NCBI RefSeq assembly: GCF_900142975.1
Contig: NZ_LT670848.1
Coordinates: 2,480,001 to 2,544,000 of the forward strand
Direction of reading: 5' to 3'
DNA: 64,000 nucleotides
Origin: Salegentibacter salegens
Lineage (GTDB): Bacteria > Bacteroidota > Bacteroidia > Flavobacteriales > Flavobacteriaceae
In this document: one piece after another, positions 33,243 to 42,460 of the stretch
Layout: every line of letters begins with the position of its first letter
Numbering within the stretch: position 1 is the stretch's first letter
Made by a program: the position numbers and the translations under genes
The notes under the pieces: generated by a model
Told to the model about the DNA's origin: nothing
What the model saw: the letters and a program-made list of their open reading frames with translations, nothing else
The model's database searches: none

Positions 33243-34319
33243 ATGAAAAAAATATTCTTTTTATTCAGCTTATCTCTCTTTTTAGCCTGCAATATTTCAG
33301 TTGAAACAGAAACAGACAAAAATCAAACTTCCGAAGCCGAAAAAGTTCAGGATTCCGTAGAAAATTTCGGCATTGTAATTCACGGTGGTGCCGGGACTAT
33401 ACTTAAAGAAAATATGAGCGACTCTTTAGAACAGGCTTATAAAGAAAAACTGGAAGAAGCCATAAGAACAGGTCACGAAATTCTTGCCAATGGCGGAACT
33501 GCAATTGAAGCCGTACAGCGAACTATAAATGTGATGGAAAATTCACCACTTTTCAATGCCGGGAAAGGAGCCGTTTTTACCAACGAAGGCAAAAATGAGC
33601 TGGACGCTTCTATTATGGATGGCGAAACTTTAAATGCCGGTGCAGTATCTGGAGTCACCACGGTTAAAAATCCAATAAATTTAGCTTGGGAAGTGATGGA
33701 AAATTCAGAGCACGTGATGCTTTCAGGAAAAGGCGCTGAGCAATTTGCTGAAGAACGCAATTTAGAAATTGTAGATCCTGAATATTTTTATACCGAAAAC
33801 CGATTCAAAAGTTTAGAACGTTTAAAAGCAAGAAAATCGGAAAAAACAGAATTGGATCACGACGGGAAAACTGCTTTTGTAGATCCTTTTATAAAAGATT
33901 CTAAATTCGGCACGGTGGGTTGCGCCGCTTTAGATAAAAACGGAAACCTGGCCGCAGGAACCTCTACCGGCGGAATGACGAATAAAAAATGGGGGCGTAT
34001 AGGCGATGCTCCAATAATTGGAGCCGGAACTTATGCCAACAACAAAACCGCAGCGATCTCAGCCACCGGCTGGGGCGAGTTTTTTATACGAGGAGTTGTG
34101 GCTTATGATATTTCAGCATTAATGGAATATAAAGAAATGAGCCTTGCCGAAGCTTCAAAAGAAGTAATCCAGAATAAAAATCCCGATCTCGGCGGTAGCG
34201 GCGGGATCATCGCAATAGATCATCAGGGGAATGTTTCTATGGAATTTAATACCGCCGGGATGTACCGTGCAAAAATGAATAAAGACGGAGAATTGAAAAT
34301 AGGAATCTACAGCGAATAA
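33243..34319 (+). CDS. Isoaspartyl peptidase/L-asparaginase lipoprotein (Ntn hydrolase)
   Basis: A 358-residue precursor started at the ATG at 33243, giving a lipoprotein signal ending LFLAC. It belongs to the N-terminal nucleophile asparaginase family: GIVIHGGAGT at the start of the mature domain, and the autocleavage site at the threonine in SKFGTVGCAALDKNGN, followed by STGGMTNKKWGRIGD. Processing gives alpha and beta subunits that hydrolyse asparagine or isoaspartyl dipeptides. The lipoprotein signal implies action in the periplasm. Upstream start codons in the frame fall in a dispersed repeat and are rejected. Confidence 0.92.
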   Translation: MKKIFFLFSLSLFLACNISVETETDKNQTSEAEKVQDSVENFGIVIHGGAGTILKENMSDSLEQAYKEKLEEAIRTGHEILANGGTAIEAVQRTINVMENSPLFNAGKGAVFTNEGKNELDASIMDGETLNAGAVSGVTTVKNPINLAWEVMENSEHVMLSGKGAEQFAEERNLEIVDPEYFYTENRFKSLERLKARKSEKTELDHDGKTAFVDPFIKDSKFGTVGCAALDKNGNLAAGTSTGGMTNKKWGRIGDAPIIGAGTYANNKTAAISATGWGEFFIRGVVAYDISALMEYKEMSLAEASKEVIQNKNPDLGGSGGIIAIDHQGNVSMEFNTAGMYRAKMNKDGELKIGIYSE

Positions 34320-34342
34320 ATTTTTCTTTCACATTTTTTAAG

Positions 34343-34368
34343 GCCCAACCAAAAAAGTTGGGCTTTTT
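34343..34368 (+). terminator. Terminator of the asparaginase gene
   Basis: GCCCAAC (34343-34349) pairs with GTTGGGC (34357-34363), followed by a T run, 24 bases after the stop codon. Confidence 0.85.
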
Positions 34369-34393
34369 CTTTTTAACGCAATTTTAAATTTTG

Positions 34394-34417
34394 TTAGTTC
34401 GGAAATTCCCGAACTAA
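34394..34417. promoter_or_regulatory. Operator-like palindrome before the phospholipase gene
   Basis: A 24-bp palindrome with arms TTAGTTCGG and CCGAACTAA; only one symmetric base pair fails to match. It lies just upstream of the -7 box at 34421. A second 24-bp sequence with the same outer arms precedes the GbsR/MarR regulator gene (35311-35334). The likely binding protein is that regulator. Confidence 0.75.
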
Positions 34418-34420
34418 TTA

Positions 34421-34428
34421 TAGTTTTG
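34421..34428 (+). promoter_or_regulatory. -7 box of the phospholipase A promoter
   Basis: TAGTTTTG fits TAnnTTTG, 11 bases before the ATG at 34440. The operator palindrome ends 3 bases upstream, so a bound protein would block the polymerase. Confidence 0.55.
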
Positions 34429-34439
34429 CATTTTCCTAA

Positions 34440-35294
34440 ATGCATTACAAAATGAGGAATAAGTACAAGGTAATTTTAATATTGGTATTCACTTTTTGCT
34501 GTGGGCAGGTTTTTTCCCAACGTTTATCACGAGAAAAAATAAACGATACAATTGAGAAAATGCCTACTCTTTCTATTCATAAGGACAACTATTTTATTAC
34601 CGGAATTCCCACAAATAAGGACATCGCTTCTAAAACTGCAGATGCAAAATATCAAATTAGCTTTAAAGCACTGGTGACGCGTAATACTTTGCCATTCGAT
34701 ACGCATTTGTTTATTACGTATACCCAAAAGGCTTTTTGGAATGTTTATGAGTTTTCAAGTCCTTTTCGCGAACTTAATTTTAATCCGGGTATAGGGTTAG
34801 GAAAACCTGTTTATAATAAAAAAGATCGTTTGGCAGGAATGGCGTATTTACAGCTGGAGCACGAATCTAACGGGCGGGATAGTATTTATTCCCGCAGCTG
34901 GAATTCCCTTTCGCTAAGTTACCATACCGCGATAAATAAAAACCTGTTGCTTAGCGTAAAAGGCTGGTTGCCATTTCGATACAAAAAAGACAATCCCGAG
35001 CTAATAGATTATGTTGGCTATGGTAAATTAAGCCTTACTTATAACTTAATTCCAGATAAATTACTCGTAGACCTTATGCTTAGAAAAGGAATAAAAGACT
35101 GGAATGGAACCTTGCGAACCAGGTTGCTTTACAAACCCTTTGATTCCTCTAATTTACATTTAATGTTGGAGTGGTATAAAGGAAATGCTGAAAGCCTCAT
35201 CAACTTTGAAGAGAACCGGAGTATGATTCGCGCCGGATTTGTATTAAAGTCAGACGAGTTAAATTTTCTCAAATCATTGCCGGATGCATTTTAA
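34440..35294 (+). CDS. pldA: Outer-membrane phospholipase A (OMPLA, PldA-like)
   Basis: A 284-residue protein with a signal peptide (about 1-26, ending GQVFSQ) and a beta-barrel with the OMPLA active-site motif HESNGRDSIYSRSWN, containing the catalytic histidine and serine and the later asparagine. The enzyme hydrolyses phospholipids that reach the outer leaflet of the outer membrane, helping restore asymmetry. The C-terminus is a short terminal strand rather than the usual final aromatic residue. The gene shares an operator-like palindrome with the downstream regulator and efflux operon. Confidence 0.9.
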   Translation: MHYKMRNKYKVILILVFTFCCGQVFSQRLSREKINDTIEKMPTLSIHKDNYFITGIPTNKDIASKTADAKYQISFKALVTRNTLPFDTHLFITYTQKAFWNVYEFSSPFRELNFNPGIGLGKPVYNKKDRLAGMAYLQLEHESNGRDSIYSRSWNSLSLSYHTAINKNLLLSVKGWLPFRYKKDNPELIDYVGYGKLSLTYNLIPDKLLVDLMLRKGIKDWNGTLRTRLLYKPFDSSNLHLMLEWYKGNAESLINFEENRSMIRAGFVLKSDELNFLKSLPDAF

Positions 35295-35310
35295 CAAATC
35301 TTTTAATTTC

Positions 35311-35334
35311 TTAGTTCGGTTTTTTCGGAACTAA
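35311..35334. promoter_or_regulatory. Operator-like palindrome before the GbsR/MarR regulator
   Basis: TTAGTTCGG at 35311-35319 and GGAACTAA at 35327-35334 form a 24-bp pseudo-palindrome with the same length and outer arms (TTAGTTC/GAACTAA) as 34394-34417. TAATTTCG at 35339-35346, one mismatch from TAnnTTTG, is a likely -7 box. Autoregulation is inferred. Confidence 0.75.
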
Positions 35335-35358
35335 ACATTAATTTCGCGCCTTCAATTT

Positions 35359-35853
35359 ATGAAAATGAATAAAACAGACTTAGAAGCACAAAAAATACGG
35401 TTAATTGAAAAATTGGGTGTTCAGTTTGAAAAAGAGCATCAGTTAGCTCCAGTCGCAGCCAGGATCTTTGCCACGCTTATTGTTACCGGTAAGAAAGGAA
35501 TCACTTTTGACCAACTGGTAAACGATTTAAATGCGGGTAAAAGTACAGTTTCTACTCATTTAGAACATTTGCAAACCACAAATCGCATTGAATATTACAC
35601 CAAATCTGGAGATAGAAAGCGGTATTTTATAGTGAAACCGGACCTGATGGAAAATCATATCGATGAGGTAACCGCAAAGTGGGAAGCACAAAAATGCATT
35701 CATAAAGAAGTGTTGGAATACAAACTGAAAAGCAACGAATTGAATAAAGAAAATCCACCTTTTGATATGGAATTTCAGCAAAGCCTGTTAGACTTTTTAG
35801 ATGAAGCCACCGCAGCGCTTAATAAATTAAAGAAGAACATCAACAACCATTAA
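35359..35853 (+). CDS. GbsR/MarR-family transcriptional regulator
   Basis: A 164-residue winged-helix regulator of the GbsR/MarR type. The recognition region is GITFDQLVNDLNAGKSTVSTHLEHLQ (about residues 47-74), followed by the wing YYTKSGDRKRYF and a helical C-terminal half, probably for dimerisation. It starts the RND efflux operon and lies 16 bases before the adaptor gene. A palindrome just upstream and its copy before pldA are probably its binding sites. The inducer is unknown. Confidence 0.88.
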   Translation: MKMNKTDLEAQKIRLIEKLGVQFEKEHQLAPVAARIFATLIVTGKKGITFDQLVNDLNAGKSTVSTHLEHLQTTNRIEYYTKSGDRKRYFIVKPDLMENHIDEVTAKWEAQKCIHKEVLEYKLKSNELNKENPPFDMEFQQSLLDFLDEATAALNKLKKNINNH

Positions 35854-35869
35854 TATACATTAAAAAGCA

Positions 35870-37003
35870 ATGAAAAAGATAATTTATTTCAGTCTGTTTA
35901 TAAGCGCTGCCATTTTCACTTCGTGTTCCAACGGGAAAGAAGAACAACAAGCGCAGGCGGCGGCACAGGCACAAGGCCCACAACCTTATCCGGTATTAGC
36001 AGTACAAACAAAGACAGTTACCGGTTATACTTCTTATCCCACCAGCATAGAAGGTGTTGTAAACAGTGAAGTGAGAGCAAAAGTTTCTGGTTATATAACA
36101 GATGTTTTGGTAGATGCAGGTGAGAAAGTAAAAAAAGGACAAAGGCTCTTTAAGCTTGAAACCGAATCTTTATCTGGCGATGCTGAAGCCGCACAGGCAA
36201 ACGTGAACGTAGCTCGGGTTGAAGTTGAAAAACTAAAACCTCTGGTAGAAAAAGATATTATTAGTGAGGTGCAACTTGAAACTGCAAAAGCACAACTTTC
36301 CCAGGCCCAGGCTAACTACAACAGTATCACGGCCAATATTGATTACGCAAATATTAAAAGCCCGGTAGACGGGTATGTTGGGAACATTAATTTTAGAAAT
36401 GGCGCTTTGGTTTCACCTGGCGATCCCACTCCCCTTACCACGGTTTCGCAAACCGACGAGGTTTATGCCTTCTTTTCTATGAACGAAAAAGATTATATGA
36501 ATTTTCTCCAGGAAACTTCTGGCAGTAGTATAGAAGAAAAGATAGCAAATTTTCCAGAGGTTAGCTTAATACTAGCCAATGGTAAGGAGTATAAAGAAAA
36601 AGGGGAAATACAAACAATATCAGGACAAATTGATCCCTCTACAGGTACAGTGACCTTTAGGGCGAAATTTCCTAATCCAAATCAACTATTATCCAACGGG
36701 AATAGTGGTAAGGTTCGTATTCCACAAATTTATGAAGACGTAATTGTTGTTCCCGAAATTTCAAGTTTTGAACAACAGGGTAGAACTTACGTTTACAAGG
36801 TTCAGGGCGATAGTATGGCCGTTTCTACACCAATTACAGAAACTTCAAGAGTAAATAATCTTATTGTAGTTGATTCCGGCCTTGAGAAAGGCGATAAAAT
36901 TGTTGCCCAGGGCGTAGCAAAATTAAGAAATAACACTCCAATAAAACCGCAAGAAATTCCTTTTGATAGTATTGCGAATTCTATTAATACAGTATTTAAA
37001 TAA
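35870..37003 (+). CDS. RND efflux periplasmic adaptor (AcrA/MexA-like)
   Basis: A 377-residue membrane-fusion protein. A lipobox ends FTSC, so the protein is lipid-anchored, followed by QA-rich linker residues. The barrel-sandwich motif SGYITDVLVDAGEKVKKGQ, coiled-coil hairpin (about 100-150, EKLKPLVEKDIISEVQLE) and beta-barrel domains are in normal order. It links the pump at 37013 to the outer-membrane factor at 40177. Spacing of 16 and 9 bases supports a single operon. Confidence 0.95.
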   Translation: MKKIIYFSLFISAAIFTSCSNGKEEQQAQAAAQAQGPQPYPVLAVQTKTVTGYTSYPTSIEGVVNSEVRAKVSGYITDVLVDAGEKVKKGQRLFKLETESLSGDAEAAQANVNVARVEVEKLKPLVEKDIISEVQLETAKAQLSQAQANYNSITANIDYANIKSPVDGYVGNINFRNGALVSPGDPTPLTTVSQTDEVYAFFSMNEKDYMNFLQETSGSSIEEKIANFPEVSLILANGKEYKEKGEIQTISGQIDPSTGTVTFRAKFPNPNQLLSNGNSGKVRIPQIYEDVIVVPEISSFEQQGRTYVYKVQGDSMAVSTPITETSRVNNLIVVDSGLEKGDKIVAQGVAKLRNNTPIKPQEIPFDSIANSINTVFK

Positions 37004-37012
37004 GACTTTAAG

Positions 37013-40000
37013 ATGCTAAAGAAATTTATTGAAAGACCGGTATTATCCACGGTCGTTTCCATCATAATTGTGGTATTGGGTGTGCTGGGAATCTCAACAC
37101 TTCCCGTAACGCAATATCCAGATATTGCACCTCCAACGGTTCAGGTTTCAGCCAACTTCCCGGGGGCCAATGCTCAAACAGTATTGGAAAGTGTAATTAT
37201 TCCTATTGAAGAGCAAATTAACGGGGTTGAGGGAATGGATTATATTACCTCAACGGCCAGTAACAACGGTAGCGCCAGCATACAGGTGTTTTTTGACCAG
37301 GGAGTAGATCCAGATATTGCCGCGGTAAACGTTCAAAACCGTGTGGCGAGGGCTACGCCTTTACTGCCGCAGGAGGTTACACAATCTGGGGTAACAACTC
37401 AAAAAGAACAAACCAGTGCCTTGATGTTCTTTACTGTTGTTTCAGACAACGAAGAATATGACGCAACTTTTATTCAGAATTATTTGAATATTAATGTTAT
37501 TCCCGAATTACAGCGTATTAACGGGGTTGGTAACGTAAATGTTTTCGGTGCCAAGAAATATGCAATGCGCATCTGGCTTCAGCCTGAAAAATTAGCGGCT
37601 TATAATTTAATTCCTTCAGATGTTATTGGGGCGATTAATGAACAAAGTCAGGAAGCCGCAGCAGGATCTTTAGGCCAAAATAATGCTCAAGCTTTTGAAT
37701 ATGTACTGCGCTATAGCGGAAGATACCAGGACGAAGACCAATACCGAAATATTATTATAAAAGCCCTGGATAACGGGCAATACCTAAGGTTAGATGATGT
37801 TGCAGAAGTTGAACTTGATGCCGAAGGTTACAATGTTATAGGTTATACCAACGGAAAACCCGGGGTGAATATGGCTGTGTACCAAACGCCAGGTTCTAAT
37901 GCCCAGGAAATTATTGAAAATATTCACCAGAAGCTGGACGAAATGGAAGAAGACTTTCCAACCGGGCTTTCGGTATATATAAATTTTGATACCAATGAAT
38001 TTCTTACAGCTTCTATAGATAAAGTGGTTGTAACGCTTATTGAAGCGTTTATACTGGTATTTATTGTAGTGTTTATATTTCTTCAGGATTTTAGGTCTAC
38101 CCTTATTCCTGCCATTGCGGTACCAGTTTCCATAATTGGTACGTTCTTTTTCTTAAACCTGTTTGGGTACTCTATAAACTTACTAACGCTATTTGCGCTG
38201 GTACTCGCTATTGGTATTGTGGTAGATGATGCCATTGTAGTAGTAGAAGCCGTACACGCTAAAATGGAGGAAGGAGCTAAAGATGCCATAAGCGGTACAA
38301 GAAAAGCGATGGACGAAATTACCGGGGCGATTATTTCTATTACGCTGGTAATGGGTGCGGTATTTATTCCCGTAACTTTTATCACAGGACCCACAGGAGT
38401 TTTCTACGAACAATTTGGTGTGACTTTAATTGTAGCTATTGCAATTTCAGCAGTTAACGCTTTAACTTTAAGTCCTGCGCTTTGTGCCATTTTCTTAAAA
38501 CCACATCGTGAAGATGAAGAACATAAGAAAAATAATTTTTTACAGCGCTTTTTTAGTTCGTTTAATACCGCTTTTAAAGTAACTACTGATAAATATGTGA
38601 ATTCCCTTTCATTTTTAAGTAAACATAAGTGGATTACAGGGCTAATTCTTGTAGCTGCGGTACTTGCTATATTTTGGGGAGCTAAGACTACTCCAACCGG
38701 TTTTGTACCAGATGAAGACCGTGGAATATTATTTGTAAATGTTGAATTACCTGCCGGTGCATCTTTAGACAGAACCGTGGGAATTACTTCAGAATTAGAG
38801 AAAAAAGCACAACAAATAGAAGGTGTACAGGGTGTTTCTTTAGTAAATGGTTATAGTTTAATTGGTGGAGCAGGTAGTAACTATGCACTTGGTTTTATTA
38901 AATTAGACGACTGGAGTGAACGTGAAGAAGATCACCTATCGGTAGAATCTATACAGGGACAATTGTTCCAGATTGGCGCTTCATTTACTGATGCCGAAAT
39001 GTTATTCTTCTCTCCCCCCAGTATTCCAGGTTTTGGAGTTTCAGGAGGTTTTGAAGCCAAATTATTAGATAGATCGGGTGGTAGTTTCCAGGAACTGGAC
39101 AACCAAACCCAAAATTATATTGCAGCACTTTCCCAAAGACCAGAAATTAAATATGCTCAAAGTTCTTTCAATACAAACTATCCGCAGTATGAAATGGATT
39201 TAAATATTCCGAAAGCCAAAGAAGCGGGCGTGGATATTTCTACCATCTTCTCTACCCTGCAAGGTTATATTGGAAGTATTTACGCAGCAGATTTCTCTAG
39301 ATTTGGTAAGCAATATCGCGTTTATGTACAGGCTTTACCAGAAGACCGTGCGACTACCGATGATTTGAATTCTTTATTTGTAAGAAATTCTAATGGAGAA
39401 ATGGCGCCTTTAAGCGAATTTGTAAGCTTAAAACGTGTTTACGGTCCGCAATCGGTAACCAGGTTTAACCTGTTTAACTCGGCCACCATAAACGGTGCGC
39501 CTGCCCCGGGCTATTCTTCGGGAGATGCTATTGCAGCAGTGCAGGAAGTAAGTGCAGAATCGCTACCCTCTAATTTTAGCGTAGATTATAGCGGACTTAC
39601 CAGGGAAGAAGTTTCTGCAGGTTCACAGACTACTTTTATCTTGATTTTAAGTATCCTGTTTGTTTACTTTATTCTTTCAGCTCAATATGAAAGTTACCTC
39701 ATTCCTTTCGCAGTTTTACTTTCACTGCCGGTTGGAGTAATGGGGTCTTATTTGGTCACTAAATTTACAGGACTTCAGGCAAATATTTATTTCCAAATTG
39801 CTTTAATAATGCTGATAGGACTACTGGCTAAAAACGCAATTCTTATTGTAGAATTTGCCATGCAACGTAGAAAGGCCGGCTTGTCTATAGTAGATGCTGC
39901 CCTGGATGGCGCCAGGGTTCGTTTAAGGCCCATTTTAATGACTTCCTTTGCATTTATTATTGGTTTATTGCCTTTGGTTTTTGCAGGAGGCACAGGAGCA

Positions 40001-40174
40001 GCTGGTAACCGTTCTATTGGTACAGGAGCTGTAGGAGGCTTATTAATAGGTACCATTCTTGGAGTTTTTATTATTCCAATTCTTTATATCATTTTCCAAC
40101 ATTTAGAGGAAAAAATAACCGGTGTGCCCGAAGCAGCTAAAACAGAAAATAAATCAATTTCTGAAAAAGAATAA
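37013..40174 (+). CDS. RND efflux pump inner-membrane permease (AcrB-like)
   Basis: A 1053-residue protein of the HAE1 family with 12 membrane helices in two repeats and two large periplasmic loops. It starts KKFIERPVLSTVVSIIIVV and contains the proton-relay aspartates in ALVLAIGIVVDDAIVVVE. Late in the sequence, LLAKNAILIVEFAM is the second-repeat signature. Such pumps export drugs, dyes, detergents or lipids with the proton gradient. The substrate is not readable from sequence, but co-regulation with a phospholipase suggests membrane-active compounds. Confidence 0.96.
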   Translation: MLKKFIERPVLSTVVSIIIVVLGVLGISTLPVTQYPDIAPPTVQVSANFPGANAQTVLESVIIPIEEQINGVEGMDYITSTASNNGSASIQVFFDQGVDPDIAAVNVQNRVARATPLLPQEVTQSGVTTQKEQTSALMFFTVVSDNEEYDATFIQNYLNINVIPELQRINGVGNVNVFGAKKYAMRIWLQPEKLAAYNLIPSDVIGAINEQSQEAAAGSLGQNNAQAFEYVLRYSGRYQDEDQYRNIIIKALDNGQYLRLDDVAEVELDAEGYNVIGYTNGKPGVNMAVYQTPGSNAQEIIENIHQKLDEMEEDFPTGLSVYINFDTNEFLTASIDKVVVTLIEAFILVFIVVFIFLQDFRSTLIPAIAVPVSIIGTFFFLNLFGYSINLLTLFALVLAIGIVVDDAIVVVEAVHAKMEEGAKDAISGTRKAMDEITGAIISITLVMGAVFIPVTFITGPTGVFYEQFGVTLIVAIAISAVNALTLSPALCAIFLKPHREDEEHKKNNFLQRFFSSFNTAFKVTTDKYVNSLSFLSKHKWITGLILVAAVLAIFWGAKTTPTGFVPDEDRGILFVNVELPAGASLDRTVGITSELEKKAQQIEGVQGVSLVNGYSLIGGAGSNYALGFIKLDDWSEREEDHLSVESIQGQLFQIGASFTDAEMLFFSPPSIPGFGVSGGFEAKLLDRSGGSFQELDNQTQNYIAALSQRPEIKYAQSSFNTNYPQYEMDLNIPKAKEAGVDISTIFSTLQGYIGSIYAADFSRFGKQYRVYVQALPEDRATTDDLNSLFVRNSNGEMAPLSEFVSLKRVYGPQSVTRFNLFNSATINGAPAPGYSSGDAIAAVQEVSAESLPSNFSVDYSGLTREEVSAGSQTTFILILSILFVYFILSAQYESYLIPFAVLLSLPVGVMGSYLVTKFTGLQANIYFQIALIMLIGLLAKNAILIVEFAMQRRKAGLSIVDAALDGARVRLRPILMTSFAFIIGLLPLVFAGGTGAAGNRSIGTGAVGGLLIGTILGVFIIPILYIIFQHLEEKITGVPEAAKTENKSISEKE

Positions 40175-40176
40175 CA

Positions 40177-41583
40177 ATGAGAAAGAACAGTATATATAAA
40201 CTTTTGCTTGGGGGAGCCCTACCATTTTTACTGGTTTCCTGCTTTGCAGCCAAAGATTATGAACGTCCCGAAATAGAAGAGATTTCTGAAGAATTGTATA
40301 GAACAGATAATCTTCCGCAGGATTCCTTAAATATGGCAACTATTTCCTGGACCGAAATTTTTACCGATCCTATTCTGAAAAACCATATTGAAGAGGGGCT
40401 GGAGAATAATATAGACATCCGCATTGCCATACAACAAATGCTGGCAGCCGAAGCTTACGTAAAACAAGGGAAAGCAAGTTATTTTCCCACTTTAAATGCG
40501 GGACCGTCTGTAAGCCATCAAATTCTATCTCCAAACAGCCAATTTGGTTCTTTCTTTGACGGAAGTATTACCCAATACGATATCACCGGAAACCTCTCAT
40601 GGGAAGCTGATATCTGGGGAAAAATAAGAAGTAACGACCGCGCTTTTACCGCAGCTTACCTACAAAGTGAAGCTGCCCATAAAGCGGTAAAGACTCAGCT
40701 TATTTCCAATATTGCTAATAATTATTATCAATTGCTTAGTCTTGACGAGCAGCTTAGAATTGCCCAGGAAACCCTGGAGACCAGGAAAAGCAGTTTGGAA
40801 ACTACAGAGGCTCTTAAAGATGCCGGGAATGTGACTGAAGTTGGGGTACAGCAAACCAAAGCCCAGTTGCATACGGCCGAAGCTTTGGTAGTACAGCTTA
40901 AAAACCAAATACGCCTGCTGGAGAATTCTTTTTCAATATTATTGGGCGCAGGGCCACAGGAAATAGAACGAACTGACTTAGCAAAACAAAATATTGTAAG
41001 TCCGTTGAATACAGGAGTGCCTTCACAACTGCTAAGAAACAGGCCAGATGTGATTGCCGCCGAGTACGGACTTATAAATGCTTTTGAACTTACTAATGCG
41101 GCTCGCGCTAACTTCTATCCTTCGCTTACGTTAACCGCTTCAGGTGGTTTTCAAAGTTTAGAACTGGATAAATTATTAAATGCCAATTCCCTTTTTGCCA
41201 ATTTAGGGGCTTCACTTTTGCAGCCAATTATCAATAAGCGGCAAATAAGAACCCAGTATGAAGTTTCGCAGGCACAACAAGAAGAAGCATTGCTAAACTT
41301 TAAACAAGCCATTTTGGTGGCCGGCAGGGAAGTTTCAGATGCACTTTCTAATTACCAGGCAAGTACCGAGCGCATAGATATTCTTGAAAACGAATATGAA
41401 GCTTACAATAAGGCTTCAGGCTATTCAGAAGAATTATTGAATAACGGTCTTATAAATTACCTGGAAGTCTTAACCGCAAGGGAAAATGCTTTAAATTCTC
41501 AGCTAAACCTTATAAATGCTGAATACAATAAATTGAATTCCATCGTAAATCTTTATAAAGCCCTTGGTGGAGGCTGGCAATAA
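40177..41583 (+). CDS. RND efflux outer-membrane factor (NodT/OprM-like lipoprotein)
   Basis: A 468-residue TolC-type channel with a lipobox ending LLVSC. It has the two homologous halves of the OEP family, including NIDIRIAIQQMLAAEAYVKQG in the first and LLRNRPDVIAAEYGLINA in the second, and DILENEYEAYNKASGYSEELL near the end. It completes the tripartite pump and begins 3 bases after the permease stop codon. It is followed by a terminator hairpin. Length is normal. Confidence 0.95.
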   Translation: MRKNSIYKLLLGGALPFLLVSCFAAKDYERPEIEEISEELYRTDNLPQDSLNMATISWTEIFTDPILKNHIEEGLENNIDIRIAIQQMLAAEAYVKQGKASYFPTLNAGPSVSHQILSPNSQFGSFFDGSITQYDITGNLSWEADIWGKIRSNDRAFTAAYLQSEAAHKAVKTQLISNIANNYYQLLSLDEQLRIAQETLETRKSSLETTEALKDAGNVTEVGVQQTKAQLHTAEALVVQLKNQIRLLENSFSILLGAGPQEIERTDLAKQNIVSPLNTGVPSQLLRNRPDVIAAEYGLINAFELTNAARANFYPSLTLTASGGFQSLELDKLLNANSLFANLGASLLQPIINKRQIRTQYEVSQAQQEEALLNFKQAILVAGREVSDALSNYQASTERIDILENEYEAYNKASGYSEELLNNGLINYLEVLTARENALNSQLNLINAEYNKLNSIVNLYKALGGGWQ

Positions 41584-41617
41584 GTTGTGTTGAATTTGTT
41601 TTGTTAATTGTTGAATA

Positions 41618-41652
41618 AACAGCTCCAGAATTAAATTTTGGGGCTGTTTTTT
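41618..41652 (+). terminator. Terminator of the RND efflux operon
   Basis: AACAGCTCCAGAA (41618-41630) pairs with TTTTGGGGCTGTT (41636-41648) with two G-T wobbles, followed by a T run. It lies 35 bases after the outer-membrane-factor stop codon. Confidence 0.85.
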
Positions 41653-41735
41653 GTTGATATTGAAATTTATTTTCGACTAAGCCAGTAAACTCCCTCCGGG
41701 CAAGCCCACGAGGCATTTATAAGAAAAATATTTTG

Positions 41736-41780
41736 GTTTGAGGCAAACCTCGAAGCATTTAAATCTCAATTATCGAGTAA
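41736..41780. repeat. Dispersed palindromic repeat before thioredoxin
   Basis: GAGGCAAACCTCG is followed by AAGCATTTAAAT and CTCAATTATCGAGTAA (one mismatch in the palindrome at 41765-41777). A related CGGGCAAGCCCACGAGGCATTTATAA occurs just upstream at 41697-41722. It ends 37 bases before the trxA start. Confidence 0.7.
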
Positions 41781-41816
41781 ATTCAGTAACTTTAAGAAAG
41801 CATAAAATTTATAAAA

Positions 41817-42116
41817 ATGAAAAGTAGTTTTAGTGAAATTATAAAGAACGAAACACCTGTTTTGGTAGACTTTTATGCCGATTGGTGTGGTCCATGCAAA
41901 ACATTGGCGCCAATTTTAAAAGACGTAAAGGCAGAATTAGGTGACAAAGTGAAAATTGTAAAGATAGATGTAGATAAAAACCAGGAGCTGGCAGGAAAAT
42001 ACCAGGTGCGCGGTGTTCCTACAATGATGCTTTTTAAAAATGGACAACAACTTTGGAGACAATCTGGGGTTTTGCAAAAAGCTGAAATTATTGAAGTGAT
42101 TAATTCTAAATCATAA
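41817..42116 (+). CDS. Thioredoxin
   Basis: A 99-residue thioredoxin with the redox site ADWCGPCK (cysteines 24 and 27), the cis-proline in VRGVPTMMLF and no signal peptide, so it acts as a cytoplasmic disulfide reductant. It is short but complete. Several thioredoxin paralogues are usual in flavobacteria, so this need not be the main one. A palindromic repeat lies directly upstream, and TAACTTTA at 41788-41795 is only a weak promoter candidate. Confidence 0.95.
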   Translation: MKSSFSEIIKNETPVLVDFYADWCGPCKTLAPILKDVKAELGDKVKIVKIDVDKNQELAGKYQVRGVPTMMLFKNGQQLWRQSGVLQKAEIIEVINSKS

Positions 42117-42147
42117 AGCAAAGAAGAAACTATTTAACCTAATACTT

Positions 42148-42429
42148 TCAGGCAAGCACTTCCTGAAATTCAGGGGTTTTTTCTATTACATTTTTAGCAA
42201 AAGGACATAGCGGAATTACTTTTAGCTTATTTTCTTTTGCAAAGTCTACGGTGGCTTTTATTAATTTCTTGCCCACACCCTGTCCTTTAAAGTCAGGCTC
42301 AACTTCAGTGTGGTCTATTATAAATTTACTTTGTCCTGCCCAGGTATATTCTATTTTTCCAGCTATTTTTTCATTTTCTAAAGCTTGAAAAAAGCCTTTC
42401 TTAATTTCATCAACTTGTTCAATCTTCAT
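42148..42429 (-). CDS. GNAT N-acetyltransferase (YjdJ/NATD1 type)
   Basis: A 93-residue mini-GNAT started at the ATG at 42429 (MKIEQVDEIKKG); a 5' extension to 42507 has no support. The acetyl-CoA loop is VEPDFKGQGVGKKLIKATVDFA, and CPFAKNVIEKTPEF is the conserved C-terminal cysteine-tryptophan-type segment of the YjdJ family. The substrate is unknown. It lies downstream of the YciI-like lipoprotein gene on the same strand. Confidence 0.9.
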   Translation of the reverse strand: MKIEQVDEIKKGFFQALENEKIAGKIEYTWAGQSKFIIDHTEVEPDFKGQGVGKKLIKATVDFAKENKLKVIPLCPFAKNVIEKTPEFQEVLA

Positions 42430-42460
42430 AATTCGAATATTTAGGTTTTTTCGTCTGGAT

